In this document: one piece after another, positions 49,177 through 57,053 of the stretch | How the letters are laid out: the number at the start of each line of letters is the position of its first letter | How positions within the stretch are numbered: the stretch's first letter is position 1 | Assembly (NCBI RefSeq): GCF_900103975.1 | Contig: NZ_FNIR01000010.1 | Location: 62,001-126,000, forward strand | DNA: 64,000 nt | Direction of reading: 5' to 3' | DNA from: Klenkia soli | Lineage (GTDB): Bacteria; Actinomycetota; Actinomycetes; Mycobacteriales; Geodermatophilaceae | Notes under the pieces: model-generated | What the model was told of the DNA's origin: nothing | Seen by the model: the letters and a program-made list of their open reading frames with translations, nothing else | Database searches by the model: none | Position numbers and translations under genes: made by a program

Positions 49177-50409
49177 ATGTCCCGTCGCCTCACCCTCGCC
49201 GTCCTCACCGCAGGTGCTCTCGCCGTCGGCGCCGCGCCGGCGCAGGCCGCACCCGAGGTCGCGGACCTGACCCCGGCCACCGCCGTCCCCGCGCCCACGA
49301 CGGCGACCGACCCGTTCTACGACCCGCCCGCGGCGACGGGTGAGCCCGGCACGCTGCTGCGCAGCCGCCCGGCTGCCGTCCCGCTGGCCGGGGTGCTGCC
49401 GTTCACCGCCCAGACCGTGCTCTACACCTCGACCTCGGCCACCGGTGAGCCGCAGGTCGTGTCGGGCACGGTCTTCACGCCCACCCTGTCCGCCCAGGCG
49501 GGGACCGTGCTGACCATCGCGCCGGGCACCCAGGGGCTGGGTCCGCAGTGCGCCCCGAGCAAGCAGTTCGTCGCCGGCACCGAGTACGAGCTCGGCTCGG
49601 TGGCCGCCGGGCTGGCGCAGGGCTGGACCGTCGCCGTCACCGACTACGACGGCTACCTGAACGGTGGGTCGCCGACCTACACGACCGGGCCGGCCATGGC
49701 GCACGCCGTCCTCGACCTGGCCCGCGCGGTCTCGGCCGTGCCCGGCGCGCGCAGCACCGACGACTCCCCGGTTCTGCTGCAGGGCTACTCGCAGGGCGGC
49801 GGCGGCGCGGCCTGGGCCGCGTCGCTTGCCCCGGACTACGCCCCCGACCTTGCCGTCGAGGGCGCCGCGGTCGGCGGCGTGCCGGCCGACCTGGGCGCCC
49901 TCGCGCAGGGCCTGGACGGCGGCCCGGCCGCCTACTTCGGCCTCCTCGGCGTCATCGGTCTGGACGCCGCCTACCCCGACGCCATCCGGCTGGACGAGCG
50001 CCTGAACGCGCGCGGCCAGCAGGTCGTGGCCCAGCTGCGGGGCGAGTGCGTGGGCGGCGCAGGCACGCTGAGCACCGCCTTCACCTCGGTCGCGGACTAC
50101 ACCGCCGACGGGTCGACCCTGGAGCAGCTCCTCGCCGAGCCCGACATCGCCGCGGTGATCTCCGAGAACGACCTGGCCACCCGGCCGGTGCCGACCGTGC
50201 CGATCTACCAGTCGCACGCCGCGGCCGACGAGATCGTCGCGCTGGGCCAGGCGCAGGACCTCCACGCGACCTGGTGCGCCGCCGGGGCCACCACCCGGCT
50301 GGACCTGCTGCCCGCCGAGCACGTCACCGGCCAGGTCGAGAGCCTGCCGCTGTTCGGCGCCTGGCTCGGTGCGGTCTCCCGCGGACTCCCGGTGGTGCCC
50401 AGCTGCTGA
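49177..50409 (+). CDS. Secreted lipase (LIP family)
   Basis: A 410-residue secreted alpha/beta-hydrolase of the fungal/actinobacterial lipase type. A signal peptide (LTLAVLTAGALAVGAAPAQA) is followed by a mature domain with the nucleophile elbow VLLQGYSQGGGGAAWAA near 208, an APGTQGLGP loop near 115 and YQSHAAADEIV near 348. The final residues hold two cysteines (WCAAG and VPSC). It hydrolyses lipids or esters outside the cell. The ATG lies 62 bases past the Nudix stop. Confidence 0.8.
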   Translation: MSRRLTLAVLTAGALAVGAAPAQAAPEVADLTPATAVPAPTTATDPFYDPPAATGEPGTLLRSRPAAVPLAGVLPFTAQTVLYTSTSATGEPQVVSGTVFTPTLSAQAGTVLTIAPGTQGLGPQCAPSKQFVAGTEYELGSVAAGLAQGWTVAVTDYDGYLNGGSPTYTTGPAMAHAVLDLARAVSAVPGARSTDDSPVLLQGYSQGGGGAAWAASLAPDYAPDLAVEGAAVGGVPADLGALAQGLDGGPAAYFGLLGVIGLDAAYPDAIRLDERLNARGQQVVAQLRGECVGGAGTLSTAFTSVADYTADGSTLEQLLAEPDIAAVISENDLATRPVPTVPIYQSHAAADEIVALGQAQDLHATWCAAGATTRLDLLPAEHVTGQVESLPLFGAWLGAVSRGLPVVPSC

Positions 50410-50413
50410 CCGG

Positions 50414-51394
50414 TCAGACCACGACGGACGTCAGCGACGACGGGGCGAAGAGCTCCTCGGGCTCGTACCGGCGGTCGGCGAGACCTTGCTCGTGGGAGTA
50501 CCGGAGGAAGGTCTCCAGCGTGGCCCGGTTCCGCTCGAGGCCGTAGGGCCACCAGTCCTCGCCCAGCACCGCGCGGGTGCGCTCGGCCTCGGCCCACAGC
50601 CAGGGCAGGGCGTAGGGCAGGGCCGCGGTCTCCCCGATCCCGGACAGCCCGACCGCCTTGGCCTGCTCGCAGGCCTTGACCAGCTCGCGGGCCAGCCAGG
50701 GATGTTGCTCGTGCACGTCGCGCCGGACGACGAGCACGTGCATGGTCGGGAAGATGCCCGTGCGCGCGAAGTAGGCCGACTCGATGGCCGGGGCATCGCG
50801 GTAGAGCCGGCGGACACCGGCCCCCAGCGTCCCGGGATTGCGGGCGCTGTACACCGCGTCCAGCTCCCCGTCGGCGAGCATCCGGGACAACGTCTGCCCG
50901 GGCCCGATCGGGGTGATCTCGACGTCGGCGGGCAGGTCGAGGGCGACCTTCTCCACCCGGCCGGGCGCGTCCAACCCGCCGGTCCGGTACCGCACCGAGG
51001 TCACCGGCAGCCCGTGGTGCTCGGCGAGGATGCCGCGCACCCACACCGCGGCGGTGATCTGGTACTCCGGCACGCCCACCACGCCACCGACCAGCTCGGC
51101 GGGGTCGGTGACCGAGGACCCCTCGGGCACGTACACCGCGCTGTGCCGGAACGCCCGGGAGGGGAACACCGGGACGGCGAGGAAGGGCGCCCCGCGGGAC
51201 AGCGTGAGCACGTAGGTCGACAGCGAGAGCTCGGCGACGTCGAACTCCCCGTGGGCGACCATGCGGTGGAACGTCTCCTCCACCGGCAGGTCCAGGCAGT
51301 TGAGCCGGGCGCCACCCACCTGCACCCGCCCGTCGAACAGCGGCTGGAAGCGGTCGTAGGCCTGCACGGCGAGGGTGAACGACGGACGGGTCAC
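50414..51394 (-). CDS. 4,5-dihydroxyphthalate decarboxylase-like protein
   Basis: A 326-residue cytoplasmic protein of the Pht5-like family, which has the fold of ABC substrate-binding proteins and includes 4,5-dihydroxyphthalate decarboxylase. The signature segments are RFQPLFDGRVQVGGARLNCL, EETFHRMVAHGEFDVAELSL then STYVL, VFPSRAFRHSAVYVPEG and VGVPEYQITAAVWVRGIL. There is no signal peptide. GTG 51394 overlaps the stop of the small membrane protein gene by GTGA, and that gene overlaps a thiamine-diphosphate enzyme gene in the same way, so all three are translationally coupled. Decarboxylation of an aromatic acid is plausible; a binding role cannot be excluded. Confidence 0.7.
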   Translation of the reverse strand: MTRPSFTLAVQAYDRFQPLFDGRVQVGGARLNCLDLPVEETFHRMVAHGEFDVAELSLSTYVLTLSRGAPFLAVPVFPSRAFRHSAVYVPEGSSVTDPAELVGGVVGVPEYQITAAVWVRGILAEHHGLPVTSVRYRTGGLDAPGRVEKVALDLPADVEITPIGPGQTLSRMLADGELDAVYSARNPGTLGAGVRRLYRDAPAIESAYFARTGIFPTMHVLVVRRDVHEQHPWLARELVKACEQAKAVGLSGIGETAALPYALPWLWAEAERTRAVLGEDWWPYGLERNRATLETFLRYSHEQGLADRRYEPEELFAPSSLTSVVV

Positions 51395-51618
51395 GAGAAC
51401 CTCCGGAGGATCGCGGTGACGGTCGGGATGCCGACGAAGACGGCGAGGGGCACGAGCACGGCGCTGCTGACCAGGGACTGCAGGACGACCGGCAGGTGGG
51501 CGAGTGCGGGTGCCACCCACAGGCCGTAGACCACCGAGAACGGGAACAGGCCCGCCCACACCACCAACGCCGTGCGCCAGCGTGGCGGGGTCGGGCGCTG
51601 CGCCTGTGGCCGGCTCAC
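51391..51618 (-). CDS. Tiny membrane protein in the decarboxylase operon
   Basis: A 75-residue protein with two membrane helices (ALVVWAGLFPFSVVYGLWVA and LVSSAVLVPLAVFVGIPTVT), short termini and no known domain. It is a GTG-start gene sandwiched by 4-base GTGA overlaps between a thiamine-diphosphate enzyme and a Pht5-like decarboxylase. It is therefore an integral member of the operon and perhaps a transport or anchoring subunit. The twin-helix small-protein form resembles those found with carboxylate transporters. Confidence 0.6.
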   Translation of the reverse strand: MSRPQAQRPTPPRWRTALVVWAGLFPFSVVYGLWVAPALAHLPVVLQSLVSSAVLVPLAVFVGIPTVTAILRRFS

Positions 51619-53288
51619 CGCGCGGCCGGGGGGAGGAGACCCGGGGGCAGCCCGTACATCTGGTCCTGCACCACCTCGACCACGGCGGGCAGGTCCTGGT
51701 CGAGGGCGGCCTGGATGGCAGGGCCCACCTCGTCGTCGGTCGTCGCCCGGGCGCCGAAGGCCCCCAGCGACCGGGCGAACCCGGCGAAGTCGGGGTTGCC
51801 GTAGAAGACGCCCAGGTAGCGGCCGCCGTGCGCGGACCGCTGCCGGTCGCGGGTGTTGCCGTAGGCGTCGTTGTTGACGACCACATTCACCGTCGGGATC
51901 CGCTCCCGGACGGCGGTCTCCAGGTCCTGGGCCACCATCCAGAAGCTGCCGTCCCCGCTCACGGTGACCACGCGCAGGTCCGGGCGCGCCAGGGCCATGC
52001 CCAGCCCGGCGGGGAAGCCCCAGGCCATCGCCCCGCCGGCCGAGCCCGAGAAGCTACCGGGCCGGGGCAGCCGCAGGTAGCGGTGGCTCCACGGGCCGAA
52101 ACTGGGCGCGTCCTGCACCAGGAGCGTCCCCTCGCGGTCGACGACGGCCTGCAGCGCCTGGACGACGGCGGTGCTGCTCACCTTGCCGGCCGGGTCGTCG
52201 CCGGCCAGGGCGGGGGAGTCCAGCGAGGTGGCCGCCAGGTATCGCTGCCGGAGTTCGGCGACCCGGTCCCGGCGTCCCACCGGGGGCTCGGGCAGCGCGT
52301 CGGCCAGTGCGGCGGCCGCCAGGCCGGCATCGGCGACCAGGCCGACCGCCGGCAGGTGGACCCGGCCGAGCTCCACCGGGTCGACGTCGACGTGCACGAT
52401 CCGGGTGCCCGGCTGAACGAGGGTCCACCGCTTGGTGCTGAACTCCGAGAACCGGCAGCCCACGGCCAGCAGCACGTCGGCAGCGCGGACCACCTCCTCG
52501 GTGACGTCGTGCGCCCCGTAGCCCAGGGCGCCGAGGAACGCGGGGTCCTCGTGCGACACCGTGGACTGCCGCAGCCACGTCGTCACCAGCGGCGCCCCGA
52601 GCCGGTCGGCCAACCGGGTCAGCTCCGCGGAGCGACCGGCCCCGCCACCGCCGACGAGGAGGGCCGGACGCTCCGCCTCGCCGAGCACCCGCACGGCGGC
52701 GGCGACGGCGTCCGGCGCGGGACCCGGGGGGAAGGTCCGTACCCGGCGGGCGGGGACCACATCGGGCGGGACCTCGGCCTGCAGCACGTCCAGCGGCAGG
52801 GAGACCACGACCGGGCCGGGGCGGCCGGTGACCGCGGTCCGGATCGCGCGCTGCAGAAGCTCAGGGATGCGGTCGGCCCGGTGCACCTCGACGGCCCACT
52901 TGCTCATCGGGGTGAAGGTGGCCACGACGTCCATCTCCTCGAAGGACCGCCGCTCGGTGATGGACCCGGGGACCTGGCCGACCAGCAGGAGGAAGGGCAC
53001 CGATTCGTCGTAGGCGTTGTGCACGGCGATGGCGGCGTTGGCCGCCCCGGGGCCGCGGGAGACCAGGGCCACGCCCAGCCCGCCGGCCCGCGAGACGCCG
53101 TCGGCGAGGAACCCGGCGACCTGCTCGTGCCGGGTGTGCACGAACCGGATGTCGGACTGGCGGGCCAGGGAGTCGATCAGGTCCATGACGGTGGTGCCGG
53201 GGACGCCGGCCACCAGGTCGACGCCCTCGGTGTGCAGGCACTCGACGACCAGGTCGCTTCCGGTGCGCGGGGGGTGCTGCTCGGGCAC
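51615..53288 (-). CDS. Thiamine-diphosphate-dependent enzyme, acetolactate-synthase/decarboxylase family
   Basis: A 557-residue enzyme with three-domain ThDP architecture. The activating Glu is in THRTRHEQ-like FVHTRHEQVAGFLADGVSRA near 48. The middle domain has PALLVGGGGAGRSAELTRLA near 210. The C-terminal ThDP site has VTVSGDGSFWMVAQDLETAV then NVVVNND, the GDGS...NN motif, near 458. The acceptor could be a 2-oxoacid (benzoylformate- or sulfopyruvate-like decarboxylase) or pyruvate. Because it heads an operon with a Pht5-like protein beside an aromatic-oxygenation cluster, 2-oxoacid decarboxylation is more likely than amino-acid synthesis; this is inference. GTG 53288 has GGAGG upstream. 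Confidence 0.75.
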   Translation of the reverse strand: MPEQHPPRTGSDLVVECLHTEGVDLVAGVPGTTVMDLIDSLARQSDIRFVHTRHEQVAGFLADGVSRAGGLGVALVSRGPGAANAAIAVHNAYDESVPFLLLVGQVPGSITERRSFEEMDVVATFTPMSKWAVEVHRADRIPELLQRAIRTAVTGRPGPVVVSLPLDVLQAEVPPDVVPARRVRTFPPGPAPDAVAAAVRVLGEAERPALLVGGGGAGRSAELTRLADRLGAPLVTTWLRQSTVSHEDPAFLGALGYGAHDVTEEVVRAADVLLAVGCRFSEFSTKRWTLVQPGTRIVHVDVDPVELGRVHLPAVGLVADAGLAAAALADALPEPPVGRRDRVAELRQRYLAATSLDSPALAGDDPAGKVSSTAVVQALQAVVDREGTLLVQDAPSFGPWSHRYLRLPRPGSFSGSAGGAMAWGFPAGLGMALARPDLRVVTVSGDGSFWMVAQDLETAVRERIPTVNVVVNNDAYGNTRDRQRSAHGGRYLGVFYGNPDFAGFARSLGAFGARATTDDEVGPAIQAALDQDLPAVVEVVQDQMYGLPPGLLPPAAR

Positions 53289-53310
53289 GGGACCTCCAGG
53301 GGTTGAGCTG

Positions 53311-53365
53311 TGACGGTTGACACGCTCCCGGGGACTATGCCAGAAAGGGACTCTGCACCGCAGAG
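53311..53365. promoter_or_regulatory. Divergent promoter with CTCTGC-ACC-GCAGAG palindrome
   Basis: The gap between the ThDP gene and the MatC-like gene holds TGACGGTTGAC at 53311-53321, with a TTGACA -35-like hexamer, and a perfect 15-base palindrome CTCTGC-ACC-GCAGAG at 53351-53365. The same 11-base string occurs ahead of the Rieske genes at 61598, and a related palindrome follows there, so one regulator may control both. Confidence 0.5.
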
Positions 53366-53436
53366 AAATGCGGTCCGCACCTCCGTCACCGACGACGGGA
53401 TCACCCTCCCCGTCATCCCGCCCGGCTGGGAGAACC

Positions 53437-54810
53437 GTGTCCATCCACGTCATAGGCATCGCCGCACTGGTCCTGGTCTTCGTGATCGGGACCCTGCGGC
53501 CGGTCAACATCGGCGCGCTCGCCCTCATCGCCACGTTCTTCATCGGGACCCTCGTGGCGAACGAGACCGTCGACGAGCTGCTCGCCGGGTTCCCGCCCGA
53601 CCTGTTCGTGCTGCTGGTCGGGGTGACCTACCTGTTCGGGCTGGCGGCGGTCAACGGCACCCTGGAGTGGTTGGTCGACCGGGCCATCGGCCTGCTCGGC
53701 GACCGGCCGGCGCTGGTGCCGTGGTTGATCTTCGTGTTCTCCGCTATCCCCACCCTCGCCGGCGCACTGGGCCCGGCCGGGGTCGCCATGCTGGCCCCGC
53801 TGTGCCTGCGGCTGGGCGAGCGCTACGGCGTGGACCGGCGGATGGCCGCGCTGATGGTGATGCACGGGTCGTGCCTGGGGAACTTCTCCCCGCTCAACGG
53901 CCTGGCGATCATCGTCCGGCAGGTGGCCGAGGCCAACGGGCTGCGGGTCTCGGCCGCCGAGCTGTTCTTCGGCAACGCGGCCTACAACGTCGGCCTGGCC
54001 GTGGTGATCTACCTGATCTTCGGCGGCCGGACCCTGATCCGCGAGGGTCGGGACCGGGTCGCCTCGGCCGGTGACCTGCAGGCTCGCACGCAGCCGAGGG
54101 TCGAGGACCCGGTGGTCGCCGGCGTCGGCGCCGACGAGACCGCGGCCGGCGAGACCGCGACCGGCGGGACGCACACCACCACCCGCGCGCCGCACGTGGC
54201 CCCGGTGAAGACCGCGCTGCGGCTGGACCAGGTGATCACGTTGGTCGTCATCCTGGGTGTCGCGGTGGGCGCCCTGGTCTTCGACCTGGAGATCGGGTTC
54301 CTCGCCCTCATCGCGGCCGCCCTGCTGCACCTGATGTTCCCGTCCCGTTTCGAGCAGGCCGACCGACGGATCGTCTGGTCGGTGGTGCTGCTGATCTGCG
54401 GTGTCGTCACCTTCGTGGGCGCCCTGCAGCGCTACGGGACCATCGACGTGGTCGGCAACGGCATCGCCGGGTTGGGCAACCCGCTGCTGACGGCGTTCCT
54501 GCTCTGCCTCGTCGGCGCCATCACCTCGGCGTTCGCCTCCTCGGCCGGGCTGCTCGGCGTGCTGATCCCGCTGGCCGTGCCGTTCTTGGTCCAGGGCGAG
54601 GTCGGGGTGACGTCGATGGTGATCGCGCTGGCGATCTCGGCCACGGTCGTGGACTCCACGCCGTTCTCCTCGGTCGGCGCGCTGACGCTGGCGAACGCAC
54701 CGGAGGCCGACCGGGGCCCGCTCTTCCGCACGATGCTCATCTGGGGCTTGGCCATGGTCGTCACCGCCCCGGTGATCACCTGGCTGATATTCATCCTGCC
54801 CAGCTCCTAG
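53437..54810 (+). CDS. MatC-like dicarboxylate carrier
   Basis: A 457-residue polytopic carrier. Hydrophobic segments run from AALVLVFVIGTLRPVNIGAL to LIWGLAMVVTAPVITWLIFI, about eleven in all. A hydrophilic loop (AGVGADETAAGETATGGTHT) lies in the middle. The N-terminal part resembles MatC, the malonate carrier of rhizobia, and the HGSCLGNFSPLNGLAIIV loop resembles the substrate site of dicarboxylate transporters. It likely brings in the acid consumed by the cluster. GTG 53437 has GGGAG upstream; the longer reading is not hydrophobic. Confidence 0.7.
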   Translation: MSIHVIGIAALVLVFVIGTLRPVNIGALALIATFFIGTLVANETVDELLAGFPPDLFVLLVGVTYLFGLAAVNGTLEWLVDRAIGLLGDRPALVPWLIFVFSAIPTLAGALGPAGVAMLAPLCLRLGERYGVDRRMAALMVMHGSCLGNFSPLNGLAIIVRQVAEANGLRVSAAELFFGNAAYNVGLAVVIYLIFGGRTLIREGRDRVASAGDLQARTQPRVEDPVVAGVGADETAAGETATGGTHTTTRAPHVAPVKTALRLDQVITLVVILGVAVGALVFDLEIGFLALIAAALLHLMFPSRFEQADRRIVWSVVLLICGVVTFVGALQRYGTIDVVGNGIAGLGNPLLTAFLLCLVGAITSAFASSAGLLGVLIPLAVPFLVQGEVGVTSMVIALAISATVVDSTPFSSVGALTLANAPEADRGPLFRTMLIWGLAMVVTAPVITWLIFILPSS

Positions 54811-54812
54811 CG

Positions 54813-54827
54813 TTCTGCTAACAGGAA
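54813..54827. promoter_or_regulatory. Palindrome-like site upstream of hydantoinase genes
   Basis: TTCTGCTAACAGGAA lies in the 130-base gap between the MatC-like and HyuA-like genes. Read on the other strand it contains CTGTTAG.CAGAA, nearly the core of the palindrome at 61646-61660. It may be another site of the same regulator; the symmetry here is imperfect. Confidence 0.4.
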
Positions 54828-54940
54828 TCAGTTACTGGACAGCAGAGCACCTGGGGTGTTTGCTCCAGTGGTCCCCATCACATCTCCACTGCCCCTCGAC
54901 CACCTGGGCGCGGTGCACCCGGACGCGCCCAGGAGGCGAC

Positions 54941-57040
54941 ATGGCCTACGTGATCGGCATCGACATCGGCGGCACCTTCACCGATGCCTTCGTTGCGGAC
55001 GAGGGAGGACGGGTGGCGGGCGTCAAGACGCCGTCCACGCCGCCTGACTTCGCGCGCGGGTTCCTGACCGTTCTCGACGAGCTGTCCGCCGAGCTCGGCG
55101 TGGCGACCGGTGCGCTGCTCGCCGACACCCACTACATCGTCCACGGCACGACCTCGACGCTGAACGCGCTGGTCACCGGGGACGTCGCGACGGTCGGTTT
55201 CCTGACCACCCGCGGTCACGGCGACTCCATCGCGATCATGAACCTGGAGGGCCGCTACGCCGGGCTGGGCTCGGACCAGGTGCAGGACATGGTCCGCACC
55301 GACAAGCCGCGGCCGCTCGTGCCCCCGCAGCTGATCCGGGAGATCGACGAGCGGATCGACCACAAGGGTTCCGTGGTCGTCGAGCTGGACGAGCAGGGCA
55401 CCCGCACCGCGGTCCGGGAACTCGTCGCCGCCGGTGCCGAGGCCATCGCGGTCAGCCTGCTGTGGAGCTTCCGCAACCCGGCACACGAGCAGCGCGTCGG
55501 GGAGATCGTGGCCGAGGAGGTCCCGGGCCTGTACGTGGCGCTGTCCAGCGACGTCAGCCCGCGCATCCGGGAGTACGCCCGCAGCGCCACCACGATCATG
55601 AACACCCAGGTCGGGCCGAGGTTGCGGGACTACCTGCGCCCGCTGGAGGTCGAGCTCCGCAGGCGCGGGTTCAGCGGCTCTCTCCTGGTGATGCAGGGCT
55701 CGGGCGGCTGCGTCGATTCCGCTGACGCGCCGTCCCGGGCCATCACCACCATCGGCTCGGTGCTCACCGGTGGGGTCGTGGGCTGCACCCGGCTCGCCGA
55801 CGAGCTCGGGCACCGCAACGTGATCTCCACCGACATGGGCGGGACGACGTTCCTGGCCGGCCTGGTCGTCGACGGCGAGGCGGTCTCCACCACGAGCACG
55901 GTGCTGAACCAGTACCAGGTCAACGTGCCGATGGTCGACGTGCACACCATCGGTGCCGGCGGGGGTGCGATCGCCTGGGTCGACGCCGGCGGCAACCTGC
56001 ACGTCGGACCGCGCAGCGCCGGGGCCCGCCCCGGGCCGGCCTGCTACGGCGAGGGCGGCACGGAGCCGACGGTGACCGACGTCGACCTCCTGCTGGGGAT
56101 CGTCAACCCGGACAACTTCCTCGGCGGTCGCAAGCAGCTCTCCGTCGAGCTGGCCGCCGAGGCCGTCCGGGCGAAGATCGCCGAACCGCTCGGCCTGACC
56201 GTGGACGAGGCGTGCGCAGCGATCTACGCGATCCAGAACGCCCAGACCGCCGACCTGGTCCGCAAGGTCGTCGTGACGTCGGGGCAGGACCCCCGCGACT
56301 TCGTCCTCTACGCGTTCGGCGGGGCCGGACCCATGCACTGCGCCAGCTACGCCGCCGACCTGGAGATCGGCGAGGTCGTCGTCCCCCTCGGGCCGACCGC
56401 CGCGGTGTTCTCCGCCTACGGGCTCGCGGCCTCGGACATCGTGCTGACCGCCGAGCTGTCGTCCCCGACGAACTTCCCGCCCGACCCGGCCGAGTTCAAC
56501 GGTGCCTTCCAGCAGCTGCGCTCGGAGCTGGACGGGCGGCTCGCCGCCCAGCAGCTCCGGTTCGCCGACGTGGAATACCGGTCCGAGGCCGACCTGCGCT
56601 ACACGATGCAGCTCGCCGAGGTGGCGACGCCGGTCCCGGTCGGCGACCTCGACGAGGCCGGCCTGGCCGGCGTCGGCGCGGCCTTCAGCGACCGGTACGA
56701 GCAGCTCTACGGCAAGGGCTCCGGCTTCGCCGAGGCCGGCCTGCAGCTGATCACCTACCGGACCCGGGCGGTCGGCGTGCTGCCGATCCGTCCCCGGCTC
56801 ACCCCGGTCGGCCCGGCGGACGGCGACGCCCGTCCGGTCACCAGCCGCCGGGTGTTCCTCGACGCCCGACGCGGCTGGCAGGACGCCGACATCTACGACT
56901 ACCGGCACCTCGCCGAGGGCCACGAGATCAAGGGCCCCGCCGTCGTGGAGGCCCCCACCACCACCGTCGCCCTGCCCGAGGGCTGCGTCGGCCGGGTCGA
57001 CCGGCTCGGCAACCTCGTCATCCGCTACACCCAGGCCTGA
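54941..57040 (+). CDS. Hydantoinase A/acetone-carboxylase beta-type subunit
   Basis: A 699-residue member of the HyuA/acetone carboxylase beta family, an actin-like ATPase fold that activates a carbonyl or amide substrate. Markers are IGIDIGGTFTDAFVADEGGR at the start, HYIVHGTTSTLNALVTGDVA near 65, VISTDMGGTTFLAGLVVDGE near 300 and FVLYAFGGAGPMHCASYAAD near 452. In known enzymes it works with a HyuB-type subunit and often a small zinc subunit, both encoded downstream here. ATG 54941 has AGGAGGCGAC upstream; 13 bases separate it from the next gene. Whether it is a carboxylase or an amidohydrolase is not decided by the sequence. Confidence 0.85.
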   Translation: MAYVIGIDIGGTFTDAFVADEGGRVAGVKTPSTPPDFARGFLTVLDELSAELGVATGALLADTHYIVHGTTSTLNALVTGDVATVGFLTTRGHGDSIAIMNLEGRYAGLGSDQVQDMVRTDKPRPLVPPQLIREIDERIDHKGSVVVELDEQGTRTAVRELVAAGAEAIAVSLLWSFRNPAHEQRVGEIVAEEVPGLYVALSSDVSPRIREYARSATTIMNTQVGPRLRDYLRPLEVELRRRGFSGSLLVMQGSGGCVDSADAPSRAITTIGSVLTGGVVGCTRLADELGHRNVISTDMGGTTFLAGLVVDGEAVSTTSTVLNQYQVNVPMVDVHTIGAGGGAIAWVDAGGNLHVGPRSAGARPGPACYGEGGTEPTVTDVDLLLGIVNPDNFLGGRKQLSVELAAEAVRAKIAEPLGLTVDEACAAIYAIQNAQTADLVRKVVVTSGQDPRDFVLYAFGGAGPMHCASYAADLEIGEVVVPLGPTAAVFSAYGLAASDIVLTAELSSPTNFPPDPAEFNGAFQQLRSELDGRLAAQQLRFADVEYRSEADLRYTMQLAEVATPVPVGDLDEAGLAGVGAAFSDRYEQLYGKGSGFAEAGLQLITYRTRAVGVLPIRPRLTPVGPADGDARPVTSRRVFLDARRGWQDADIYDYRHLAEGHEIKGPAVVEAPTTTVALPEGCVGRVDRLGNLVIRYTQA

Positions 57041-57053
57041 GAGGACAGCTGAC

